From: an uncultured Lachnospiraceae bacterium
GTDB taxonomy: Bacteria > Bacillota > Clostridia > Lachnospirales > Lachnospiraceae
Reading direction: 5' to 3'
DNA: 5,352 nucleotides
Assembly (NCBI GenBank): GCA_947174985.1
Contig: CAMWLB010000217.1
Location: forward strand, 1 to 5,352
The notes under the pieces were generated by a model. It searched no databases, had not been told where the DNA came from, and saw only the letters and a list, made by a program, of their open reading frames with translations. Position numbers and translations under genes: made by a program. How positions within the stretch are numbered: the stretch's first letter is position 1; the number at the start of each line of letters is the position of its first letter. Of the stretch, positions 1-5,352 are shown in pieces.

Positions 1-1200
1 AATGGAAAGCACGCAGAGCGCCGCCGCTGCCAATACAAAGAAAATGCCTGACAGTATAGCCACATTACGGTAATTCGTCGCCTGCGCATCCTGCTTTTTC
101 TTTTCTTCATTGATAAAGCCTACCGGCGCAAGCCCTGCACCAAGACACGCCACATACAGACCGGGACTGCCCTCTCCCTCTGCACGGCTCAAATCCATAC
201 TTTCCAGCTCACCCATTACGGTAGTCTGGATGCCAAGTTCATTGGTAAAAAGCTTGGAAAGACCGCTGATATCGCCGCCCAAACCCACAATCCTGACACG
301 CTTAATCGGATTGTCCACATTCTTGGAATTGTATAAATCCACAACTCTCGCCACATTGCCTACAAATGGCGCCAAAGATTCCGTCAGCCGTCTTTTGGCT
401 TCGGTAATTCTCGGATTATTATCTATATCGTCGTCCGCCTCTATAATTCTGGTCTCGGGACTTAACGCCACTTTGATACAGGTTTTCCTCTTAAGAAGCT
501 CCAGCACCTCCCTATAACCCACTTCACCGTGTTCAGAACCATGCCCGAGAATCTGCACCGCCTCGTCAATACCGTAAACAATATTACGCTGCAACACAAG
601 ACTCTGGTTGCTGATAACGATGGCATTCGTGGAACGCTCCTCTATCTTGATAATCATCTCCGTGTCTTCGCCACACTCCGCTTTCATGAGCTGGTAGACA
701 CTGCTGCCTGCATAGTCGAGCGCTGTCAGACGTAAGCCCAGTTGTGCGGCAAACCGCTCATAACCCGCTATCAGGCTTTTTCCTGCTGCCATCACCAATA
801 CCTTATAGCGGTCTGTTTTATCTTCACCCTTCTCCACACCTAAGATCAGGTGGGCGAGTTCATATTCTGTCAAATCAATCGGAAAATAGTCAGATGCATT
901 CGCCTTTACCATCGCGTCCATCTGACTTGTCTTTACCATAGGCACCATTACTTCCCTTGTCGCAATCTTACCGGAAGTAATGGAAAACACTACCTGTTTT
1001 GTCTTTACCTTATGCTCTGCAAGAGCATCCTTAATCACGGCAACAAAATTTTCATTGTCCGCCAAAAAACCATCGCTTATGGCGCCCTGCGGCGTCGGTA
1101 CGTTAAAATATTTATATACTTTCGGATTCTTACTCCGATAATCCATCTCGCATATTCTTGTCAGTGCATATCCGACTTCAATGCTTAGTATCTTAGCCAT
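1..1200 (-). CDS. pilM: Type IV pilus assembly protein PilM, apparent PilM-PilN fusion (3' end beyond window)
   Basis: The frame is open from ATG at 1200-1198 to the window edge: 400 codons and no stop. AAAGGGG (1212-1206) lies 5 bases before the ATG and supports this start. Residues 1-360 match the PilM/actin-like (FtsA-related) fold: an N-terminal strand (KILSIEVGYALTRI), a 'KANASDYFPIDLTEYEL' segment (99-115) typical of PilM, a 'YKVLVMAAGKSLIAGYERF' strand-helix (132-150), and a late glycine motif 'VGLGGDISGL' (305-314). Family role: a cytoplasmic ring protein that binds the N-terminus of PilN and couples the PilB motor to the PilN/PilO alignment complex. Here the PilM-like part runs straight into 'GFINEEKKK' (361-369) and a hydrophobic helix (about 382-400), which resembles the short cytoplasmic tail and membrane anchor of PilN. 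A PilMN fusion is known in C. difficile. The two phosphate-binding motifs look degenerate. It lies 69 bases after pilD, probably in the same operon. The PilM assignment is strong; the fusion is likely but cut by the edge. Confidence 0.88.
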   Translation of the reverse strand, partial: MAKILSIEVGYALTRICEMDYRSKNPKVYKYFNVPTPQGAISDGFLADNENFVAVIKDALAEHKVKTKQVVFSITSGKIATREVMVPMVKTSQMDAMVKANASDYFPIDLTEYELAHLILGVEKGEDKTDRYKVLVMAAGKSLIAGYERFAAQLGLRLTALDYAGSSVYQLMKAECGEDTEMIIKIEERSTNAIVISNQSLVLQRNIVYGIDEAVQILGHGSEHGEVGYREVLELLKRKTCIKVALSPETRIIEADDDIDNNPRITEAKRRLTESLAPFVGNVARVVDLYNSKNVDNPIKRVRIVGLGGDISGLSKLFTNELGIQTTVMGELESMDLSRAEGEGSPGLYVACLGAGLAPVGFINEEKKKQDAQATNYRNVAILSGIFFVLAAAALCVLSI

Positions 1201-1234
1201 AAATACCCCTTTCAACTTCCTTCTTTCCCAATTT

Positions 1235-1263
1235 CTGTAAGGATAAACAACAAAACCATACAG
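1235..1263 (-). other. Weak hairpin between pilD and pilM
   Basis: On the transcript, CTGTATGG (1263-1256) can pair with CCTTACAG (1242-1235), giving seven Watson-Crick pairs, one T-T mismatch and a T-rich 13-base loop. It starts a few bases after the pilD stop and ends about 22 bases before the pilM ribosome binding site. No T-run follows, so it is not an intrinsic terminator. A stem this size could occur by chance. Confidence 0.3.
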
Positions 1264-1269
1264 GCGGTA

Positions 1270-2043
1270 TCAAAGCAGAACGCCAAAATACCAGTTTAGG
1301 AACATATTCCCCCACAGGGCTGCGATTAAAACCCCGATGGATAAGTAAGGTCCCATGGCAAGCACATGCCCCTCCCCCGAAACCTTCATGCGGATGATAT
1401 GGACGACTGAGCCCACAATACACCCGATTAAAAAAGCCAGAACAATCAATTTCCAGCCAATCAGCAGCCCGCACGCCGCCATCAGCTTGATATCGCCGCC
1501 GCCTATCGCCCTGCCCTTTGACAATATGTATAATAGGTACAAAAAGGCGCTGACCGCAGCAAATCCAATTACATATAAATACCAGTTTGACAAATCTGTC
1601 AACACCCTGATGACTCCAAGTACGCCGATAAAGATATTGAAGCCTACCGGAATCTCACAGGTTTTAAAATCAATCACGGAAAGCGCTAAGAGCGCACTGC
1701 CTGCCAAGCAGTAGAGTAGGGATTCTACGCTTATTTTGCAGACAGTAAAAATCAAAATGTAGAGAAGCCCGTTTAACACCTCCAAAAGGGGGTGCCAAAC
1801 GGAAATTTTCTCTTTGCATTTGCGACATTTTCCTCCCAGACAAAGGTAACTGAAAACCGGTACCAAATCATACCATTTTAACTGGTAGCCACAACTCTCG
1901 CAGTGGGAACGCACCTTTACAATGCTCTCCTTCTTTGGAATCCGGCAGATGCATACATCGATGAAACTGCCAATAACGATTCCATAGAGGAAGACAATTA
2001 TGTAAAAAAAGATTCTCAGTGACGTAGGGATTGGTTCTAGCAT
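1270..2043 (-). CDS. pilD: Prepilin peptidase / N-methyltransferase PilD (A24 family)
   Basis: A 257-residue integral membrane protein of usual length for the bifunctional enzyme. It cleaves the PilA leader after its glycine and N-methylates the new first residue. After a first membrane helix ending in 'GSFIDVCICRIP' (25-36) comes the cytoplasmic zinc domain with paired cysteines C48/C51 and C73/C76, then 'HPLLE' (84-88). This domain marks the methylating form of the enzyme. The two catalytic aspartates of the GxGD-type aspartic protease are visible: D125 in 'SVIDFKTCEIP' and D184 in 'GGGDIKL'. A 'MGPYLSIG' motif (230-237) lies near the C-terminus, and about seven to eight hydrophobic helices fill the rest. 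AAAGGA (2056-2051) lies 7 bases before the ATG and supports the start; the stop is TGA. It sits 41 bases after its substrate gene pilA, which suggests co-transcription. All family-defining residues are present. Confidence 0.96.
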   Translation of the reverse strand: MLEPIPTSLRIFFYIIVFLYGIVIGSFIDVCICRIPKKESIVKVRSHCESCGYQLKWYDLVPVFSYLCLGGKCRKCKEKISVWHPLLEVLNGLLYILIFTVCKISVESLLYCLAGSALLALSVIDFKTCEIPVGFNIFIGVLGVIRVLTDLSNWYLYVIGFAAVSAFLYLLYILSKGRAIGGGDIKLMAACGLLIGWKLIVLAFLIGCIVGSVVHIIRMKVSGEGHVLAMGPYLSIGVLIAALWGNMFLNWYFGVLL

Positions 2044-2063
2044 GGGAGTGTCCTTTCAACATT

Positions 2064-2080
2064 AACCAGACTATCTGGTT
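2064..2080 (-). other. Hairpin immediately after the pilA stop codon
   Basis: A perfect 7-bp inverted repeat with a 3-base loop: AACCAGA and TCTGGTT arms at 2080-2074 and 2070-2064 on the transcript. It begins 4 bases after the pilA TAA and ends 7 bases before the pilD ribosome binding site (AAAGGA, 2056-2051). The sequence after it (AATGTTGAAAGG) has no T-run, so a full intrinsic terminator is unlikely. I infer a 3' mRNA stabiliser or weak attenuator that lets pilA transcripts outnumber those of pilD and pilM. Confidence 0.55.
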
Positions 2081-2084
2081 CTGC

Positions 2085-2504
2085 TTACTTGTTAGCTTCC
2101 TGATATTCGCTTGCATCAGGATAAATCTCTTTGCCGCCTAATGTGATCTCGGTAACACCATCTGTAGAATTCCATGTTATGCTCCACTCATAAGTAGCAT
2201 TAACCTTGGACGCTGTAATGGTTTTCAATCCATCAATATTTGTAACAGTAAGTGTTGCGCCACTTGCAGTCTGGGCAGTAGCTGCTACTACTTTCTTGCC
2301 ACCTACTTCAGCATCTGTATTATTGTCAGAAATAGCAACATCAATAGCCGTAGCGATTTCCTGTGCATTCGTGATATCTGTAGAAACCTTGCTTCTCTTT
2401 ACAAATTTTAAATACTGCGGTGCCAAAATACCAATCAGCACTGCCATGATGGCGATAACGATAATAAGTTCCACCAATGAAAAACCTTTGTTGTCCTTTT
2501 TCAT
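2085..2504 (-). CDS. pilA: Type IV pilin (PilA-like, class a leader)
   Basis: A 139-residue prepilin and likely the structural subunit of the fibre. The leader MKKDNKG (7 residues, net basic) is followed by the cleavage site G7|F8 and the conserved hydrophobic helix 'FSLVELIIVIAIMAVL' with the essential glutamate at mature position 5 (E12). Mature length is about 132 residues. The helix continues through 'PQYLKFVKRSKVSTD', and the C-terminal half (about 60-139) is rich in Thr, Ala and Val with a Trp-containing strand pair ('YEWSITWN'), as expected for the globular beta domain. There are no cysteines, so the disulfide-bounded D-region of Gram-negative type IVa pilins is absent; this is common in Clostridia. 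AAAGGAG lies 9 bases before the ATG. It sits between pilC and pilD and is flanked by RNA hairpins on both sides. Its encoding within the assembly operon suggests the major pilin, but a minor pilin cannot be excluded. Confidence 0.95.
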   Translation of the reverse strand: MKKDNKGFSLVELIIVIAIMAVLIGILAPQYLKFVKRSKVSTDITNAQEIATAIDVAISDNNTDAEVGGKKVVAATAQTASGATLTVTNIDGLKTITASKVNATYEWSITWNSTDGVTEITLGGKEIYPDASEYQEANK

Positions 2505-2513
2505 AAAATTCGT

Positions 2514-2520
2514 CTCCTTT
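2514..2520 (-). promoter_or_regulatory. Strong ribosome binding site of pilA
   Basis: AAAGGAG lies 9 bases upstream of the pilA ATG (2504-2502), within a purine- and A-rich unstructured stretch. It is the best match to the anti-Shine-Dalgarno among the four visible start sites, consistent with high pilin synthesis, and it fixes the 7-residue leader. Confidence 0.8.
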
Positions 2521-2540
2521 TACTCTTTTTAATATTTATC

Positions 2541-2573
2541 TTAAACGCCGCGTCCCTACCCAGCAGCATTTAA
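2541..2573 (-). other. Stem-loop in the pilC-pilA gap, upstream of the pilA ribosome binding site
   Basis: On the transcript, TTAAATGCTGC (2573-2563) can pair along its full length with GCGGCGTTTAA (2551-2541): 11 continuous pairs, two of them G-U, around an 11-base loop (TGGGTAGGGAC). It begins 7 bases after the pilC stop and ends about 20 bases before the pilA ribosome binding site. An A-rich stretch rather than a T-run follows, so it does not look like a terminator. I saw no convincing sigma-A promoter in this 76-base gap, so pilA probably depends on the promoter before pilC, and the hairpin could be a processing or 5'-stabilising element. Confidence 0.6.
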
Positions 2574-2580
2574 TTCAAGT

Positions 2581-3795
2581 TTACAGATTCTCCATTGCCT
2601 GATACATGGAGAGCATCGGCGCCATACATGCTGCAATCAGCACACCTACTATAGCAGCAAGCACAACGATAATCAGAGGTTCCATCGCCGCCATCAAGGT
2701 CTGCACTGCCATTTCTACCTCTTCATCATAATAATCCGCTAACTTTTCCAACATCTCTTCCGTGTTACCGGATTCCTCGCCGATACGAACCATATGATAT
2801 ACCATAGGTGGGAATAGTCCAACCTCCTCCAAGGGGCGTGACAGTGGCTGCCCGATGACGATTTCATTTTTGCAGGTATCCATCGCTTCCCTGAAATAGA
2901 CATTGTCCATGGTATTGCCCACGATTTCCACCGCCTCAATCAAGGGAACGCCTGCTGCAAGCAGGGTGCTCATGGTACGAGCCATCTGGGAAGAAGCCTG
3001 CTTCGTCTTCAGGTTCTTCAGTGCCGGAATTTTAAGTTGCATCCCATGGAACACATGCTTCCCCATGTCCGTTTTGCTAAACATCTGCAATCCAATCACA
3101 GCGGCAATTATAACAGGAACTAATATGTACCACTTACCGATAATAAAATTACTTGCCGCCTGTACCGCCTTGGTGATGCCCGGCAAATCAGTTCCCAGTT
3201 CTGTAAACATCTCTGCATAATTGGGAATTACCACTACCAGCATAACGATTACCACTGCAATTGCCACAAGGCAGACAATAATCGGGTACATCATGGCTTT
3301 CTTCACCAAAGCTCGCGTCTTGTTTGCCTTTTCAAACTGAACCGCCATACGCTCCATAGCGACATCTATGCTTCCCGACGATTCGCCCGCATTTATCATG
3401 TTTACCATAAGCTCGGGAAATACTTTAGGATACTCTTTCAAGGAACGCGCCAGTGTCTCGCCTTTCTCCACATTGACGCGGACGCCTTCCACAGCCTTTT
3501 TGAGCTGCGTGTTCTCTGTCTGCTCGCTGAGCATCTTAAGCGCCTCCAAAATGGATACGCCCGCTCTCGTCATACTGACGAACTGCCGGCAGAACACGCT
3601 CAAATCACGGGGTTTGGGATATCCCCCGATTTCAATATTAAGGTCTCTTGTCAGCAGGCTCTGCTCCTTGATGCTCACAATCGTATAGCCCTGCTGTTTC
3701 AATTCCGACTTCGCTTTGTCTATGGTGTCGGCATCAATACTCCCCTTTATCGCCTTGCCGGCCCTGTCCAGCGCTTCATAGCCGTAAGCTGCCAT
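2581..3795 (-). CDS. pilC: Type IV pilus inner-membrane platform protein PilC (GspF family)
   Basis: A 404-residue polytopic membrane protein, full length for the family. It is the platform in the cytoplasmic membrane on which PilB acts to add pilins. The N-terminal 'YGYEALDRAGKAIKGSI' segment (4-20) is the usual PilC start. Two T2SF repeats follow. The first, about 68-191, contains 'FCRQFVSMTRAGVSILEAL' and 'NAGESSG' (135-141). The second, about 271-393, contains 'MARTMSTLLAAGVPLIEAV' and 'RIGEESGNTEEML' (337-349). Membrane helices lie at about 171-191, 222-237 and 373-394, the last after the conserved 'MEPL'. AAGGGGG, 6 bases before the ATG, supports the start. It is the first gene after the terminator and promoter that follow pilB, and so probably the first gene of a pilC-pilA-pilD-pilM operon. 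No defects are seen. Confidence 0.97.
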   Translation of the reverse strand: MAAYGYEALDRAGKAIKGSIDADTIDKAKSELKQQGYTIVSIKEQSLLTRDLNIEIGGYPKPRDLSVFCRQFVSMTRAGVSILEALKMLSEQTENTQLKKAVEGVRVNVEKGETLARSLKEYPKVFPELMVNMINAGESSGSIDVAMERMAVQFEKANKTRALVKKAMMYPIIVCLVAIAVVIVMLVVVIPNYAEMFTELGTDLPGITKAVQAASNFIIGKWYILVPVIIAAVIGLQMFSKTDMGKHVFHGMQLKIPALKNLKTKQASSQMARTMSTLLAAGVPLIEAVEIVGNTMDNVYFREAMDTCKNEIVIGQPLSRPLEEVGLFPPMVYHMVRIGEESGNTEEMLEKLADYYDEEVEMAVQTLMAAMEPLIIVVLAAIVGVLIAACMAPMLSMYQAMENL

Positions 3796-3871
3796 TGGTA
3801 TCCCCCTTAATTCCTGTATTTAAGTAAGTTTCGTCCTTTATTTTGCAATTATCACACTTTGTATTGTAAAC

Positions 3872-3900
3872 ATTTTAACACTATTCACCAAAAAAAACAA
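3872..3900 (-). promoter_or_regulatory. Candidate sigma-A promoter for the pilC-pilA-pilD-pilM operon
   Basis: TTGTTT (3900-3895) and TAAAAT (3877-3872) are separated by exactly 17 bases, and a TGT directly before the -10 gives an extended -10 element (TGTTAAAAT). The -10 matches TATAAT at five of six positions; the -35 matches only in its TTG. The predicted start near 3865 gives a leader of about 70 bases to pilC. A second extended -10-like site (TGTGATAAT) just downstream lacks a -35. Position after the pilB terminator and before pilC supports the call. Confidence 0.55.
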
Positions 3901-4015
3901 CATTATCGAGCTATTTTTATGGAATTTTTTGTGCGTTTTCTTATTGTTTCGTTGTTTAAAGTAGTTTATCATATACGAAAAGTGTGCATATCGTGCTCTT
4001 TTTCAGGAAAATTAA

Positions 4016-4056
4016 CAAAAAACAGAAAGGCACCAACGAATTCTTCCGTCAATGCC
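4016..4056 (-). terminator. Intrinsic terminator after pilB
   Basis: The transcript can form a 12-bp stem between 4056-4045 (GGCATTGACGGA) and 4040-4029 (TTCGTTGGTGCC), with G-U pairs and a 4-base loop (AGAA). It is followed at once by TTTCTGTTTTTTG (4028-4016). The stem can be extended by G-U and A-U pairs, or alternatively by AACAG pairing with CTGTT across a TTT bulge. It lies about 70 bases after the pilB stop and is oriented to end transcripts from pilB. Readthrough into pilC is possible. Confidence 0.8.
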
Positions 4057-4125
4057 CTGTTGCAAGTTCTTTATTATGGATGCAATTTTTTCTTCAGTCA
4101 AAGCAGTCCGTTCCTGCTGCTCCGA

Positions 4126-5352
4126 TTAGGAATCAAAGGATACCTTCATCATTTCATTAAACGAAGTGATGCCGGAAAGTACGTATTCGGACGCGCTCAT
4201 ACGCAGCGTATGCATGCCGTTTTTTATCGCCTGCTCCTTGATTTCCTCTGCCGAACCGTTTTTGCTGATAATTGTCTTTAAATCCTGCGTCATTTCCAAT
4301 ATCTCGTACACACCGATACGTCCTTTGTAACCCATATGATCACACTGCGGGCAGCCGCACGGCTCATAAATCTGCACCGGCTCCTCTGATTTCACGCCCA
4401 AAATCTCTCTCTCATCTTCTGTTGCAATACGAGGCTTTTTACAATTCGGACAAAGCCTTCTCACCAGACGCTGTGCGATAACGCCGACCACAGAGTCTGC
4501 TATCAGATAGGGTTCTATGCCCATATCCGCCAGACGGGTAATGGTACTGGCGGAGGAGTTGGTATGCAGCGTACTTACCACAAGGTGTCCTGTGATGGAC
4601 GCCTGTACGGCGATTCCTGCCGTCTCCTGGTCACGGATCTCACCAATCATAATGATATCGGGGTCCTGACGCAGAATAGAGCGCAGTGCGCTGGCAAAAG
4701 TCAGATTTGCCTTATTATTTGTCTGCACCTGATTGATACCGTCAATATTTGCCTCCACAGGGTCTTCTACCGTGATAATATTTACATCCTCTGTGTTCAG
4801 CTCGCTGAGTGCGGTGTAAAGCGTGGTAGACTTACCGCTTCCGGTAGGTCCGGTTACCAGAAGGATACCATGCGGATTTTTCAAAATATGGTCAAACTGC
4901 TGCATCTCAGCGGGCTTCAAGCCTAACTGGCTCTTCTCGCGGTTGAGAGCGTTCTTGGAAGCAAGACGCATAACGATCTTCTCGCCGTAAACAGTGGGAA
5001 GAATGGATACACGGATATCATATTCCGTTCTGTCCACAATCTGTGTGATTCTACCGTCCTGCGGCTTTCTTTTTTCCGAGATATCCATGCCGCCGATAAT
5101 CTTGATACGCGCCACCATTGCGGACAAGATACGAATGTCATATCTTCCCTTTTCATAGAGCGCACCGTCGATACGATAACGCACCCGCACCTTTTTCTCA
5201 AGCGGTTCAATATGAATATCGGAAGCGCGCTGTCTTGCCGCATTCTCTATCATTTCCTTTACCAAAATAACGATGGGGGAGTTGTTGATGTCTTCGCTGT
5301 AGGCATCCTCCTCTTCCACAATCAGACGTTCCCTTGCGTAATCCTCCAGAGC
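4126..5352 (-). CDS. pilB: Type IV pilus extension ATPase PilB (5' end beyond window)
   Basis: The C-terminal 408 residues are visible, and the frame is open to the window edge with no credible start. A GTG at 5319 is internal, because the frame continues upstream as ALEDYARERLI. Secretion hexameric ATPases of this family power pilin polymerisation at the cytoplasmic face of PilC. Visible fragment numbering: the N2 domain 'RASDIHIEP' (42-50) and 'VRYRIDG' (57-63); Walker A GPTGSGKST (168-176); Asp box 'ITVEDPVE' (193-200); Walker B 'IIMIGEIRD' (233-241); His box 'HLVVSTLHT' (256-264). A zinc site has C301/C304 and C332/C334/C337, which favours PilB/GspE over PilT. The C-terminal domain ends at TAA 4128-4126. 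The missing part should be the N-terminal regulatory (T2SSE_N/MshEN-type) domain, which in some relatives binds c-di-GMP; this cannot be judged here. A terminator follows. All core catalytic motifs are intact. Confidence 0.97.
   Translation of the reverse strand, partial: ALEDYARERLIVEEEDAYSEDINNSPIVILVKEMIENAARQRASDIHIEPLEKKVRVRYRIDGALYEKGRYDIRILSAMVARIKIIGGMDISEKRKPQDGRITQIVDRTEYDIRVSILPTVYGEKIVMRLASKNALNREKSQLGLKPAEMQQFDHILKNPHGILLVTGPTGSGKSTTLYTALSELNTEDVNIITVEDPVEANIDGINQVQTNNKANLTFASALRSILRQDPDIIMIGEIRDQETAGIAVQASITGHLVVSTLHTNSSASTITRLADMGIEPYLIADSVVGVIAQRLVRRLCPNCKKPRIATEDEREILGVKSEEPVQIYEPCGCPQCDHMGYKGRIGVYEILEMTQDLKTIISKNGSAEEIKEQAIKNGMHTLRMSASEYVLSGITSFNEMMKVSFDS

Larger units (their letters stand above)
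3796..4125. other. 330-base AT-rich intergenic region between pilB and pilC
   Basis: This gap is far longer than the others in the cluster (41-76 bases) and is AT-rich. In transcription order it holds a terminator, about 115 bases of AT-rich DNA with no clear element, a candidate promoter, and a leader of about 70 bases to pilC. I see no credible gene in it on either strand: the only longer open frame (plus strand, from 3859) runs into the pilB 3' end, has no family-like features and is best read as chance. I looked for c-di-GMP-I and c-di-GMP-II riboswitch core motifs and did not find them. An 8-bp inverted repeat (CACACTTT at 3853-3860, AAAGTGTG at 3979-3986) brackets the promoter region. 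Confidence 0.7.

Noticed and set aside
110..1188. Several plus-strand open frames across the pilM region
   Set aside because: They are antisense to a continuous 400-codon minus-strand frame with clear PilM features and a good ribosome binding site.
2505..2580. A dedicated sigma-A promoter for pilA in the pilC-pilA gap (TTGAAT or AAGATAAAT elements)
   Set aside because: No -35/-10 pair with 16-18 base spacing and reasonable matches was found. Start-site mapping would settle it.
3806..3824. CTTAA/TTAAG stem touching the pilC ribosome binding site as a translational switch
   Set aside because: Five mostly A-T pairs with a 9-base loop are unlikely to be stable, and the stem covers only the edge of AAGGGGG.
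3796..4015. Possible c-di-GMP riboswitch before pilC, as found before some clostridial pilus operons
   Set aside because: An ACGCAC stretch is present, but the conserved GGGCAAACC and GGGACGCAAAGCC cores of class I are absent and no class II core was recognised. A covariance-model search (Rfam GEMM models) would be decisive.
4102..4118. Small AGCAG/CTGCT hairpin right after the pilB stop as a terminator
   Set aside because: The stem is only 5 bp and no T-run follows directly; the 12-bp stem at 4029-4056 is far better.
3859..4281. Plus-strand open frame of 140 codons over the pilB-pilC gap and the pilB 3' end
   Set aside because: It overlaps the conserved C-terminus of PilB antisense, crosses the terminator, and has no recognisable domain or strong ribosome binding site. 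Best read as chance.
4126..5319. GTG at 5319 as the start of a short, complete ATPase
   Set aside because: The frame continues open to the window edge, PilB normally has an additional N-terminal domain, and I see no ribosome binding site at proper spacing that would favour this codon as a real start.

Overview
The window holds the core of a type IV pilus (T4P) assembly locus, with every gene on the minus strand. In transcription order, from high to low coordinates, the genes are pilB (extension ATPase, 5' end outside the window), pilC (inner-membrane platform), pilA (pilin), pilD (prepilin peptidase) and pilM (actin-like alignment protein, apparently fused to the start of a PilN; 3' end outside the window). 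The moderate-to-low GC content, strong AAGGAG/AAAGGGG-type ribosome binding sites, a cysteine-free pilin and a probable PilM-PilN fusion (an arrangement known from Clostridioides difficile) suggest a Gram-positive Clostridia, perhaps Lachnospiraceae. That placement is an inference; no marker gene is present.

Layout: 5352-4126 is the C-terminal 408 residues of PilB. Positions 4125-3796 are a 330-base AT-rich gap with a convincing intrinsic terminator (4056-4016), then a candidate sigma-A promoter (3900-3872). It separates pilB from the downstream genes as a likely independent transcription unit. pilC (3795-2581), pilA (2504-2085), pilD (2043-1270) and pilM (1200-1, open at the edge) follow with gaps of 76, 41 and 69 bases and probably form one operon.

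How the genes work together: PilD removes the 7-residue PilA leader and methylates the new N-terminus. PilC receives the pilin in the membrane, PilB powers polymerisation from the cytoplasm, and PilM with PilN links the motor and platform to the alignment complex. No retraction ATPase (PilT), PilO or minor pilin is visible, though such genes could lie beyond either edge.

The gene content is conventional and I do not see an undescribed protein system. The most interesting signals are non-coding. pilA is bracketed by two RNA hairpins, an 11-bp stem upstream of its ribosome binding site and a 7-bp stem just after its stop codon, and a weaker one precedes pilM. These could set a high pilin-to-machinery ratio from a single transcript. 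PilM also appears degenerate at its nucleotide-binding motifs.
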